This document shows positions 47,701-54,848 of a DNA stretch of 56,207 nt, piece after piece (within the stretch, counting starts at the first letter, position 1; each line of letters opens with the position of its first letter). This DNA comes from Streptomyces poriferorum (GTDB lineage Bacteria > Actinomycetota > Actinomycetes > Streptomycetales > Streptomycetaceae). The stretch is taken from contig NZ_JAELVH010000055.1 of NCBI RefSeq assembly GCF_019399235.1, positions 1-56,207 of the forward strand. Reading direction: 5' to 3'. Below the pieces are notes generated by a model. That model was not told the origin of the DNA, searched no databases, and saw nothing but the letters and a program-made list of their open reading frames with translations. The translations under genes and the position numbers were made by a program.

Positions 47701-47807
47701 GGTTCGGCCGGGTCCGCCGCCTGTGCGCTGCCCGGTCCCGAGACCGCGGCGAGCAGGCCCAGCAGCGCTGCAACTACTGCCCCTCTGATGCGCGTTGATG
47801 ATTGCAT
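44757..47807 (-). CDS. Secreted GH31 glycoside hydrolase with NPCBM domain
   Basis: A 1016-residue exported enzyme with a signal peptide (about 1-30). A GH31 N-terminal beta domain is followed by the catalytic barrel, with probable nucleophile Asp359 (KLDVAWIGEG) and acid/base Asp410 (QWSGDQYGTW), then beta domains, an alpha-galactosidase-type NEW3-like region and an NPCBM carbohydrate-binding domain at about 870-1016. The stretch WAGAQRCGVQWSGDQYG...DVDGIFGG reminds me of the subfamily with alpha-N-acetylgalactosaminidase activity, but alpha-glucosidase or alpha-galactosidase cannot be excluded. It is a single-gene unit. Confidence 0.88.
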   Translation of the reverse strand: MQSSTRIRGAVVAALLGLLAAVSGPGSAQAADPAEPAGTTVGDLTGFTADGPVYRLSAGAAKARVSFVSEETFRIELAPDGTFEDPAGDAIVLPQGAPPRTRWKERSDRYDLSTGDVTLRVYKSPLRFALYRADGSQVWSEAKGLSWDGDKTTQTLARGADEQFYGAGMQNGRGNTSHRDKTVEVGVDYNWDDGGHPNSVPFYLSSAGYGVFRNTFAPGTYAFTDPVTTTEQEQRFDAYYFAGDNAKDVIGQYTKLTGKPFLPPVYGMEIGDADCYLHNANRGERHTLDALKVADGYVENDMPNGWMLVNDGYGCGYEDLAETAQGLQDRDMQLGLWTQDGIEKIAEQVKAGQRVAKLDVAWIGEGYKFALDGCKDAYKGIEDNSDARGFTYAPESWAGAQRCGVQWSGDQYGTWDYIRWQIPTYAGATMSGLAYTTGDVDGIFGGSAKTYTRDLQWKMFLGTTMTMDGWAASDKQPFRYGEPYTSVNRDYLKLKESLLPYQYSYAHEATKTGVGMVRPLVLEYPDDPKAATDAAKYEFMSGEDFLVAPVYQDSTERDGIYLPKGTWTDYWSGRTYRGPVTVDDYSAPLDTLPLFVKGGASVPMWPGIRSYKDRTATSPLAWDIYPQGRSSFTLYEDDGVTRQHRDGAYATQQADVRAPVEGAGDVTVDIGESKGKFEGKQSSRPYEFSVHTGSAPSAVKLAGKLPRLDSAAAYASAKQGWWYDRDDRGGVVKIRTAPLSTGKKFSVKLENTSAVGGRNAPAAATLFAPQGQETGAGAASTVAVDVTAGTADVTDAVVSLDVPEGWRATPAAAVDRIPAGTTRRVEVEVTPAKDAEAGEARITALTRYRSAGESRTAVQRFATAVMPAPPTGEVWASDLEWLTSANGYGPAERDRSNGESGAADGHPLTLAGKVYEKGIGTHADSDIEVYLGGQCSRFTADAGIDDEINGYGEVAFSVEADGKVLWTSPKVTGASAAVPVDVPLDGARHVRLKVTDTNGSKTGDHGDWGAARFVCS

Positions 47808-47810
47808 AGA

Positions 47811-47823
47811 GCGCTTTTAGCGC
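47811..47823 (-). promoter_or_regulatory. Palindrome just upstream of the GH31 start
   Basis: GCGCT-TTT-AGCGC, four bases before the ATG and covering the place where a ribosome site should be. No good Shine-Dalgarno is visible. It could be an operator or a translation-blocking hairpin. Confidence 0.4.
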
Positions 47824-47855
47824 AGCATCGAGCATTTGACCATGGACAAAACGGA

Positions 47856-47892
47856 ACCGGCCCCGAACTTCATCAAGAAGTTCGGGGCCGGT
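47856..47892 (-). terminator. Terminator after mshC
   Basis: Perfect 16-base stem (ACCGGCCCCGAACTTC and complement) with an ATCAA loop, 25 bases beyond the mshC stop. Confidence 0.9.
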
Positions 47893-47916
47893 GAACGGAC
47901 GTAATACGGCGGGCGG

Positions 47917-49146
47917 TTACAGCGCGACACCGAGCAGGGCGTCGACGGTGCGCGAGACGAGTCCCGGCGCTCCCTCGTCCGTCCCGCCCCCGGCGGTCTG
48001 CCGCTCGGCCCAGCGGTCCACGGCGGCCAGGGCGGCCGGGGCGTCCAGGTCGTCGGCGAGCGCCGCCCGGACCTCCTCCACCAGGGCGTCGGCGGACAGC
48101 CCGTCGGGCCGGGAGACGGCGGCGCGCCACCGTGCGAGCCGTGCCACGGCGTCGGCGAGCACCTGGTCGGTCCACTCCCAGTCGGAGCGGTAGTGGTGCG
48201 AGAGCAGCGCGAGGCGGATCGCCGCCGGGTCCACGCCGTCGCGGCGCAGCACCGAGACGAACACCAGGTTGCCCCGGGACTTGGACATCTTCTCGCCGTC
48301 CAGGGCGACCATGCCGGCATGCACGTACGCCTGGGCGAACGGGTGCTCGCCGGTCAGCACCTGGGCGTGCGAGGCGCCCATCTCGTGGTGCGGGAAGGCG
48401 AGGTCGGAGCCGCCTCCCTGGATGTCGAAGCCCATGCCGAGGTGGTCCAGGGCGATGGCCACGCACTCGATGTGCCAGCCGGGCCGTCCGGCGCCGAGGG
48501 AGGCACCGTCCCAGCTCGGCTCGCCCTCGCGGGCGGCCATCCAGAGCATCGGGTCGAGCGGGTTCTTCTTGCCCGGGCGGTCCGGGTCGCCTCCCCGTTC
48601 GGCGGAGAGCAGCCGCATCGCTTCGGCGTCGAGGCCCGAGACCTCGCCGAAGTGCGGGTCGGTGTCGACGGAGAAGTACACATCGCCGTCGAGTTCGTAG
48701 GCGGCGCCCGCGTCCCGGAGCCGTTCGACGAGCGGCACGATGCCGGGTATCGCCTCGACGGCTCCGATGTAGTGCTGCGGCGGGAGCATGCGCAGGGCAG
48801 TCATGTCCTCACGGAACAGGGCCGTCTCGCGCTCGGCGAGCTCGGTCCAGTCCTGTCCGTCGCGCACGGCCCGCTCCAGCAACGGGTCGTCCACGTCGGT
48901 CACGTTCTGGACATAGTGAACCTGCCGCTTGGTGTCGAGCCACACGCGCTGAACGAGGTCGAACGCGTTGTAGGTCGCCGCATGACCCATGTGGGTCGCG
49001 TCGTACGGCGTGATGCCGCAGACATAGATGCGGGCGACGGGACCGGGGTCAAGGGTGATCCGTCCGCCGGTCGCGGTGTCGTGGATCCGAAGGTCGCGGC
49101 CCTTGCCAGGCAGGGCGGGGACCTCAGAAGCGGGCCAGGCATGCAT
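47917..49146 (-). CDS. mshC: Cysteine-GlcN-inositol ligase MshC (mycothiol synthesis)
   Basis: A 409-residue enzyme related to cysteinyl-tRNA synthetase. It joins cysteine to GlcN-Ins using ATP in mycothiol biosynthesis. The MshC form of the HIGH motif is [12 protein letters not shown], preceded by the zinc Cys (YVCG), and KMSKS is present (EKMSKSRGN). It lacks the anticodon-binding part of CysS. In several actinobacteria it is followed or preceded by the SCO1664-type and DUF3090 genes, as here. Confidence 0.95.
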   Translation of the reverse strand: MHAWPASEVPALPGKGRDLRIHDTATGGRITLDPGPVARIYVCGITPYDATHMGHAATYNAFDLVQRVWLDTKRQVHYVQNVTDVDDPLLERAVRDGQDWTELAERETALFREDMTALRMLPPQHYIGAVEAIPGIVPLVERLRDAGAAYELDGDVYFSVDTDPHFGEVSGLDAEAMRLLSAERGGDPDRPGKKNPLDPMLWMAAREGEPSWDGASLGAGRPGWHIECVAIALDHLGMGFDIQGGGSDLAFPHHEMGASHAQVLTGEHPFAQAYVHAGMVALDGEKMSKSRGNLVFVSVLRRDGVDPAAIRLALLSHHYRSDWEWTDQVLADAVARLARWRAAVSRPDGLSADALVEEVRAALADDLDAPAALAAVDRWAERQTAGGGTDEGAPGLVSRTVDALLGVAL

Positions 49147-49284
49147 GCCACGAGCGTAACCGGACGCGGCTTCCGGATACGAACCGGTGGGGGCATCCTG
49201 ACCGAAGAGGCACTCTTGCGCCCCGTCCCGGAAGATGCATGCCCCGGCGGTTCCCGGGGCCCCGCGGCGGTCACCGGGGCTTGA

Positions 49285-50124
49285 TCACACCGGTGGCCAC
49301 GGGATGGCGGGCCACTCGCCGCTCGGCTCGCGGTGCAGCCCCGTGCCCCGCAACGCCGCCACACGGGCCCTCAGGGCCTCGATCTCCGCGGCGGTGATCA
49401 GTTCCCCCAGCCGGGTGACCAGCGCGGCCTCCGGCTCCAGTTCCGCGGCCAGCCGGTCCAGCACCTCGACGGCCTCCGCCGGCAGCGGCTCGCCCGCCCA
49501 GCCCCACAGCAGCGTGCGCAGTTTGTCGTCCGCGTTGAAGGTCACACCGTGATCGATGCCGTACAGCCGGCCGTCGGGCGCGGGCAGCAGGTGGCCGCCC
49601 TTGCGGTCACCGTTGTTGATCACGGCGTCGAGCACCGCAAGGCGGCGCAGCCGGGGATCGTCCGCGTGCACCAGCAGCGCCGTCCTCCCCTCCCCCACCT
49701 CGGCGAGGACCACTGGTTTCCAGCCCTCGCCCGCCTCCTCGTCCTCGACGAGCGCGAGGAGGCCGGGGGCGTCCTCGTCCTCGGGCGCCGCCTCGATCCA
49801 GAGCTGGCACATGCCCTGGCCGTACGGCCCGTCCCGCAGCACGGTCGGGGGCACCAGGCCCCACCCCGTCACCTCGGACACCTCGTAGGCGGCCACCTCG
49901 CGCTGGGCGAGGGTGCCGTCGGGGAAGTCCCACAGGGGCTGCTCGCCCGCCACCGGCTTGTAGACGCAGTGCGCCTGTTCGCCCTCGTAGTCGACCGAGC
50001 AGTAGAGCACCGCGTTGGAGGCCCCGCGGACCTGTCCGAGGACCGTGAGCTGCCCCTTGCCGAGCAGGGTGATCAGCCCGTCGTCGCTCAGGCGCCGCGA
50101 CGGTATCCGTTCTGGCGCGGGCAT
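49285..50124 (-). CDS. SCO1664-family protein (PI3/PI4-kinase-like fold)
   Basis: A 279-residue actinobacterial conserved protein. A putative phosphotransfer site is AVINNGDRKGGHLL followed by GIDHGVTFN, resembling the catalytic and metal loops of PI3/PI4-type or HipA-like kinases. No function has been shown that I know of. The ATG at 50124 has a GGAAGGA site and overlaps the end of the DUF3090 gene by 37 bases, so the two are translationally coupled. Alternative longer starts lack a ribosome site. Confidence 0.82.
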   Translation of the reverse strand: MPAPERIPSRRLSDDGLITLLGKGQLTVLGQVRGASNAVLYCSVDYEGEQAHCVYKPVAGEQPLWDFPDGTLAQREVAAYEVSEVTGWGLVPPTVLRDGPYGQGMCQLWIEAAPEDEDAPGLLALVEDEEAGEGWKPVVLAEVGEGRTALLVHADDPRLRRLAVLDAVINNGDRKGGHLLPAPDGRLYGIDHGVTFNADDKLRTLLWGWAGEPLPAEAVEVLDRLAAELEPEAALVTRLGELITAAEIEALRARVAALRGTGLHREPSGEWPAIPWPPV

Positions 50125-50678
50125 ACGTGTCCTTCCGGATCGAGCGGCAGGCTGCACAGCGGGCACGGGGGGCGGCCGGCGTTCACGACGTCCAGGGCGC
50201 GTTTGGCGAAGGCCCTGGCCTGGGCGCCGCTGAGCCGGACCCGGAGCATCGGCGGGCCGTTCTCCTCGTCCTGGAGCAGCCGCTCCTCGGCCTCCGCGAG
50301 GTCCTCGACGGAGTCCGCGTCCAGTTCGACCAGGGCCTGCGCCTCGACGATCATGCGCTGTTCCTCGCCGTCCCAGGCGAGCGCCATGGTGCCGACCCGG
50401 AACTCCTCCTCGACGGGGACGTCGAGCGGGGCGGTGTCGGTGACGTCCATCGGGGCCACGGCCGGCACCGGCGAATTCCCGCCGGTACGCCGCACCACTT
50501 CGTCGAGCAGTTCGTCGACCCGCTCGGCGAGCGCGGCGACTTGGGTCTTCTCCAGGGCAACGCTGGTGACACGTCCGCCTGAGGATGCCTGCAGGAAGAA
50601 CGTACGACGTCCAGGCAGCCCGACCGTGCCGGCCACGAAACGGTCCGGGGGGTCGTAGAGGAACACCTGACGGGACAC
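50088..50678 (-). CDS. DUF3090-family protein
   Basis: A 196-residue conserved actinobacterial protein of unknown function. It begins SRQVFLYDPPDRFVAGTVGLPG, has a mixed alpha/beta body, and ends in a probable zinc site (CPLCSLPLDPEGHVCP). GTG with a GGGAGACAGG site. In M. tuberculosis the homologue also neighbours the SCO1664-type and phosphatase genes, as I recall. The overlap with the kinase-like gene suggests a stable protein pair. Confidence 0.88.
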   Translation of the reverse strand: MSRQVFLYDPPDRFVAGTVGLPGRRTFFLQASSGGRVTSVALEKTQVAALAERVDELLDEVVRRTGGNSPVPAVAPMDVTDTAPLDVPVEEEFRVGTMALAWDGEEQRMIVEAQALVELDADSVEDLAEAEERLLQDEENGPPMLRVRLSGAQARAFAKRALDVVNAGRPPCPLCSLPLDPEGHVCPRQNGYRRGA

Positions 50679-50786
50679 GTCCTGTCTCCCTTGAAAATTG
50701 ACGGCATATGAGGGTCGGCCGGGCCGGGCCGGGAGAGTCCCCCCGGAAAGGCGCCTACGGCGCGTCCACCCTACTGCGCGGAGCGA

Positions 50787-51500
50787 TCACGGTGCCCCAG
50801 CGCCGCCCCCGACCGCCGCGTCCTCCTCGCCGCCGCCCGTCCCGGCGCTCGCGTCGGGAGCCGGTTCGCGGGGTGCCAGGGAGGCCAGATCGCCGGTGTC
50901 ACCGAGGCGCAGCAGGAACGGGCGGAGCCTGGTGTAGCGGATCGCGGTGACGGAGCACGGGTCGGCGTGGACGCGCTGGAAGAGGTCCAGATGCATGCCG
51001 AGGGCGTCGGCGACCAGCGACTTGATGATGTCGCCGTGGGAGCACATGACGTAGACGGCGTCCTCGCCGTGCTCCTCCTCGATCCTCGCGTTCCAGTCGC
51101 GTACCGCGTCGACGGCGCGTGCCTGCATCGCCCGCATCGACTCGCCGCCGGGGAACGCCGCGGCGGACGGATGCTGCTGCACGACCTTCATCAGCGGCTC
51201 GTCGGTGAGCTCGGCGAGCTTGCGTCCGGACCAGTCCCCGTAGTCGCACTCGCTGATCCGCTCCTCGGTGTGGAGCGTCAGTCCGGGCCGGGCCGCGAGG
51301 AGCGGCCCGAGGGTCTCGCGGCAGCGCTGCAGGGGGCTGCTGACGACGGCGGCGAGGGGCAGGGCGGCCAGCCGTCCGGGCAGCGCGGCGGCCTGCTCGG
51401 TGCCGCGCTCGTCGAGTGCGACACCGGGGGTGCGGCCGGCGAGCACCCCGGACGTGTTGGCGGTGGAGCGTCCGTGGCGTACGAGGATCAGGGTCGGCAT
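50787..51500 (-). CDS. Histidine phosphatase-family protein
   Basis: A 237-residue member of the phosphoglycerate mutase-like family. The catalytic loop is VRHGRST (His9 forms the phosphoenzyme), with a second conserved His in MCSHGDI and a downstream Glu. The last 25 residues are a Gly/Ala/Asp tail without homology I recognise. The ATG is preferred over the upstream frame because it gives the usual MPTLILVRHG. It precedes the DUF3090-SCO1664 pair on the same strand and is divergent from corA. Confidence 0.92.
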   Translation of the reverse strand: MPTLILVRHGRSTANTSGVLAGRTPGVALDERGTEQAAALPGRLAALPLAAVVSSPLQRCRETLGPLLAARPGLTLHTEERISECDYGDWSGRKLAELTDEPLMKVVQQHPSAAAFPGGESMRAMQARAVDAVRDWNARIEEEHGEDAVYVMCSHGDIIKSLVADALGMHLDLFQRVHADPCSVTAIRYTRLRPFLLRLGDTGDLASLAPREPAPDASAGTGGGEEDAAVGGGAGAP

Positions 51501-51555
51501 ACCGGCCAGCGTACGCAAAGGTGCGCCGGGGACCGGAGCAGGGAAGAATGCGCGC

Positions 51556-52542
51556 GTGATCGTGGACTGCGCCATTTACCGGGACGGACGCCGCACCGAG
51601 GGCCCCGCCGACTTCTCCGACGCCCTCGACGAGGCGCGCGCCAGCGGTGACGCGTTCCTGTGGATCGGCCTGCACGAGCCCACGGAGAAGGAGTTCGACC
51701 TGGTGAGCAGCGAGTTCGGGCTGCATCCGCTGGCGGTCGAGGACGCGCTGTCCGCGCACCAGCGGCCGAAGCTGGAGGTGTACGACGACTCGCTGTTCGC
51801 GGTGATCAAACCGATCGTGTACGAGCACGACAGCGACACGGTCAGTGCGGACGAACTGATGGTCTTCATAGGCGATTCGTTCGTGGTGACGGTCCGGCAC
51901 GGCGAGGGAGCGCCCCTGGCAGCGGTCCGCCGCCGGCTGGAGGCCGAGGCCGATGTGCTCAAGCACGGGCCGACGGCGGTCCTGTACGCGATCAGCGACG
52001 CGGTCGTGGACCACTACATCGATGTCGCGGGTGAGCTCCAGGTCGACCTGGAGGAGCTGGAGACGCAGGTCTTCGCCCCGAGCGGAACGGGCGATTCCAA
52101 GAACACCGCGGCCCGCATCTACACCTTCAAGCGCCAGGTGCTGGAGTTCCGCCGGGCGACGGTCCCGCTGGCGGCGCCGATGGCCCGGCTGGCAAGCGCG
52201 GGGGTGCCGTACGTCCACGAGCACTCGCAGCCGTTCTTCCGGGACGTCCAGGACCATCTGACGCGCGCCAACGAGCAGGTGGAGGGGCTGGACCGGCTGC
52301 TCTCGGACATCCTGTCGGCGCATCTCGCGCAGATGGGGGTGCGGCAGAACGACGACATGCGCAAGATCTCGGCCTGGGCGGCGATGGCGGCCGTGCCGAC
52401 CATGGTCGCGGGGATCTACGGCATGAACTTCGAGCACATGCCCGAGCTGGGGTGGGTCTGGGCGTACCCGGTGATCGTCCTGCTGATGGCGGGCGCCGTC
52501 ATCGGCCTGTACCGCCAGTTCAAGCGCCGCGGCTGGCTCTGA
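51556..52542 (+). CDS. corA: CorA-family magnesium/cobalt transporter
   Basis: A 328-residue divalent-cation channel of the CorA type. A large cytoplasmic domain (FLWIGLHEPTEKEFDLV; LKHGPTAVLYAISDAVVDHY) precedes two C-terminal membrane spans. The first ends in the diagnostic YGMNFEHMPEL loop, and a basic tail follows. GTG start with a GAAGA site. Divergent from the histidine phosphatase and convergent with the ferritin-like gene. Confidence 0.93.
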   Translation: MIVDCAIYRDGRRTEGPADFSDALDEARASGDAFLWIGLHEPTEKEFDLVSSEFGLHPLAVEDALSAHQRPKLEVYDDSLFAVIKPIVYEHDSDTVSADELMVFIGDSFVVTVRHGEGAPLAAVRRRLEAEADVLKHGPTAVLYAISDAVVDHYIDVAGELQVDLEELETQVFAPSGTGDSKNTAARIYTFKRQVLEFRRATVPLAAPMARLASAGVPYVHEHSQPFFRDVQDHLTRANEQVEGLDRLLSDILSAHLAQMGVRQNDDMRKISAWAAMAAVPTMVAGIYGMNFEHMPELGWVWAYPVIVLLMAGAVIGLYRQFKRRGWL

Positions 52543-52546
52543 CGGC

Positions 52547-52566
52547 CGGGCGGACGGACCCGCCCG
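52547..52566. terminator. Short terminator between corA and the ferritin-like gene
   Basis: Seven-base stem CGGGCGG / CCGCCCG with an ACGGAC loop in the 25 bases between convergent stops. Confidence 0.55.
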
Positions 52567-52567
52567 C

Positions 52568-53356
52568 TCAGGCGAACTCGGGTGCCGGTACGGCCGGCCC
52601 GCCCAGCGCGTCCCGCCGCTCGGGAGGCGCCAGGCTGACCATGCGCCGCCATCCGACGAGCCGCTCGTACGCGTGGACGGCGTGGATCCCCGCCGCGAGC
52701 ACCGCGGCCTTCGCCCGGGACCATCCGAGGACGCGGCCCATGTGATCCATCACGGCCAGGCTGACATCGCGGTAGACCCCGATCTCGGCGAGGGCGCACT
52801 CGCGCAGGATGTGCTGGATGGTCCGGCCGTGCCCGGCCGCGGCGAAGCGCAGGAGCTCCTCGTGGCAGTACGCGAGGTGGTTGTCCTCGTCGTTGGAGAT
52901 CATCCTGACCGCGCGGCCCAGCTCGGGGTGGTCGGCGAAGTGCTTGCGCAGCAGCCGCATCTGCTCGGAGGCGCGCTGTTCGGTGACCCGGCTGTGGGCG
53001 AGGTAGGTGATGATGTCGCGCTCGGTGAGCGGCTCCTCGCGCCCCAGCTGCTCGTGGGCGAGTCCGATGCCGTGCTTCTCCAGCAGCATCGTGTAGTCGG
53101 TCTCGTGCGGGACCGGGACCGCCGTCAGACCGCGCTTCCTCAGCAGGGCGTTGAAGATCCGCCCGTGCTTGTCCTCGTCGGCGCCGTGCCTGGCGATCTT
53201 CGGGGCGAGCGCGCGCTGGCTCGCGGGCACGAGCGCGGCGATGCGGCCGTTCTCCCAGCCGCCCTGGGATTCCCCGCTGGCAGCGATCGAGCAGAACAGC
53301 CGGAACGCGTCGTCGTCGTCGAGCATCTCCTGGAACAGGTTCTTTGCCGAGAGCAT
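52568..53356 (-). CDS. Ferritin-like di-iron domain protein, unknown function
   Basis: A 262-residue all-helical protein with two metal-type signatures, DEDKHGRIF (EDKH) and NDEDNHLAYC (EDNH), plus acidic residues in HETDYTMLLE and HSRVTEQRASEQ. The four-helix carboxylate-bridged di-iron fold of ferritin-like oxidases is the best fit. Streptomyces homologues are usually annotated only as ferritin-like domain proteins. Iron storage or oxidative chemistry is possible. ATG start; no co-directional partner close by. Confidence 0.75.
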   Translation of the reverse strand: MLSAKNLFQEMLDDDDAFRLFCSIAASGESQGGWENGRIAALVPASQRALAPKIARHGADEDKHGRIFNALLRKRGLTAVPVPHETDYTMLLEKHGIGLAHEQLGREEPLTERDIITYLAHSRVTEQRASEQMRLLRKHFADHPELGRAVRMISNDEDNHLAYCHEELLRFAAAGHGRTIQHILRECALAEIGVYRDVSLAVMDHMGRVLGWSRAKAAVLAAGIHAVHAYERLVGWRRMVSLAPPERRDALGGPAVPAPEFA

Positions 53357-53658
53357 CACTGCCACCTCCGTGCCGGCGTCTGCCGAGCGCCAGTCAAATG
53401 CGCACGGTCCCGGCGGGCAACAGGAGCGCTCCCGCACTGGGCCGAACGGGGTACCGGCCCCGTCGCGGCCCCGCCACTGGCGAAAGGTTTCCGCACGGCC
53501 CGTAACCCAACCGTCCCGCCCGCGTTGTTCCCGGTGACGGCCGTGGCGGGGAGGATCCCCGAGCCCCCACCACGGCCGTAGTGCTGCCCGTCGCGGAGAC
53601 GGACCGGTGGCCTTTCGTCCGGACCTGGCGAGCCCCGCCGGGTCCCGGACGAGAGGCC
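53357..53658. other. Intergenic region between ferritin-like and LLM genes
   Basis: About 300 bases without a recognisable gene. It contains the upstream region of the ferritin-like gene and, at 53537-53579, the terminator of the LLM gene. The open frames that cross it lack ribosome sites and match no family I know. Confidence 0.5.
53537..53579 (-). terminator. Terminator after the LLM oxidoreductase gene
   Basis: A 10-base outer stem (ACGGCCGTGG / CCACGGCCGT) encloses a smaller hairpin (CGGGGA-GGA-TCCCCG). It starts about 80 bases past the stop. Confidence 0.6.
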
Positions 53659-54708
53659 CTAGGCGAGCCCGGACCGCTCCAGTGCGTCCGTGCCGGCCCG
53701 CAGGGCGGCGATCCGCTCGTCGAGCGTGAAGCCCGCGGGGGCCAGGGTCAGGGTCGTGACACCGGCTGCCGCGTAGGCCTGCATCCGGTCGGCGATCCGC
53801 TCCACCGATCCCAGCAGGGTGGTCTGGTCGATCAGCTGGTGGGGCACGGCGGCGGCGGCGCCGGCCTTGTCGCCGGACAGGTACTTCTCCTGGATCTCGG
53901 CGGCCTCCTTCTCGTACCCCATGCGCTGGGCGAGCTGGTTGTAGAAGTTCTGCTTGGGGCTGCCCATGCCGCCGACGTACAGCGCGGTGTACGGCCGGAA
54001 CATGTCGGCGAGGCCCTTGACGTCGTCGCCCACGGCGAGCGGCAGGGTCGGGCAGACGTCGAAGCCGTCCATGGTCTTGCCGGCCTTCTCGCGCCCGGCC
54101 CGCAGGTACCGCATCGCGGTGTCCTCCAGATGTTCCGCGGACGGAAAGATCAGCAGGGCGCCGTCGGCGATCTCGCCGGTCTGTTCCAGGTTCTTCGGCC
54201 CGATCGCGGCGATGTAGAGCGGGATGTGCTCGCGCTCGGGGTGCACGGTCAGCTTGATCGGCTTGCCGGGGCCGCCGGGCAGCGGGAGCGTCCAGTGCTG
54301 TCCCTCGTACGAGAGCCGTTCCCGGGCCATCGCCTTGCGGACGATCTCGACGTACTCCCGGGTGCGGGCGAGCGGCTTGTCGAACTTGACGCCGTACCAG
54401 CCCTCCGAGACCTGCGGCCCGGACACCCCGAGACCGAGGCGGAAGCGGCCGCCGGAGAGGGAGTCGAGCGTGGCCGCGGTCATGGCCGTCATGGCGGGCT
54501 GGCGGGCCGGGATCTGCATGATCGCGGAGCCGACGTCGATGGACTCCGTCTGCGCGGCGACCCAGGACAGCACGGTCGGCGCGTCGGAGCCGTACGCCTC
54601 GGCCGCCCAGCAGACGTCGTAGCCGAGCCGGTCGGCCTCCTGCGCGACGGCGAGGTTGTCGCCGTCCATTCCCGCGCCCCAGTAACCGAGATTGATGCCG
54701 AGCCGCAT
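53659..54708 (-). CDS. LLM-class F420-dependent oxidoreductase
   Basis: A 349-residue TIM-barrel flavin/F420 enzyme of the luciferase-like monooxygenase family. It begins MRLGINLGYWGAGMDGDNLA and contains FRLGLGVSGPQVSEGWYG, the phosphate-binding part. F420 use is inferred from resemblance to actinobacterial family members. The substrate is unknown. ATG with an AGGGGAG site; directly upstream lies a perfect 14-base palindrome, a likely repressor site. Confidence 0.9.
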   Translation of the reverse strand: MRLGINLGYWGAGMDGDNLAVAQEADRLGYDVCWAAEAYGSDAPTVLSWVAAQTESIDVGSAIMQIPARQPAMTAMTAATLDSLSGGRFRLGLGVSGPQVSEGWYGVKFDKPLARTREYVEIVRKAMARERLSYEGQHWTLPLPGGPGKPIKLTVHPEREHIPLYIAAIGPKNLEQTGEIADGALLIFPSAEHLEDTAMRYLRAGREKAGKTMDGFDVCPTLPLAVGDDVKGLADMFRPYTALYVGGMGSPKQNFYNQLAQRMGYEKEAAEIQEKYLSGDKAGAAAAVPHQLIDQTTLLGSVERIADRMQAYAAAGVTTLTLAPAGFTLDERIAALRAGTDALERSGLA

Positions 54709-54719
54709 AGCCGCTCCCC

Positions 54720-54733
54720 TTACTGATCAGTAA
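54720..54733. promoter_or_regulatory. Perfect palindrome at the LLM gene leader
   Basis: TTACTGATCAGTAA, adjoining the LLM ribosome site and located between the LLM gene and the divergent aldo/keto reductase. Its form is like operators of TetR-family repressors. No TetR gene is present in the window, so the regulator must be encoded elsewhere. Confidence 0.6.
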
Positions 54734-54848
54734 CGTCCCTGTGCTCCGGACTCTAGCGCGCGGGAAGGTGATGCGGCAGGGGCCACCCGGGCCCCGGTTG
54801 TCCACAGGCCTGCCATGTGCGCGGCTCCGGCCAGTAACCTCAGCGCCC

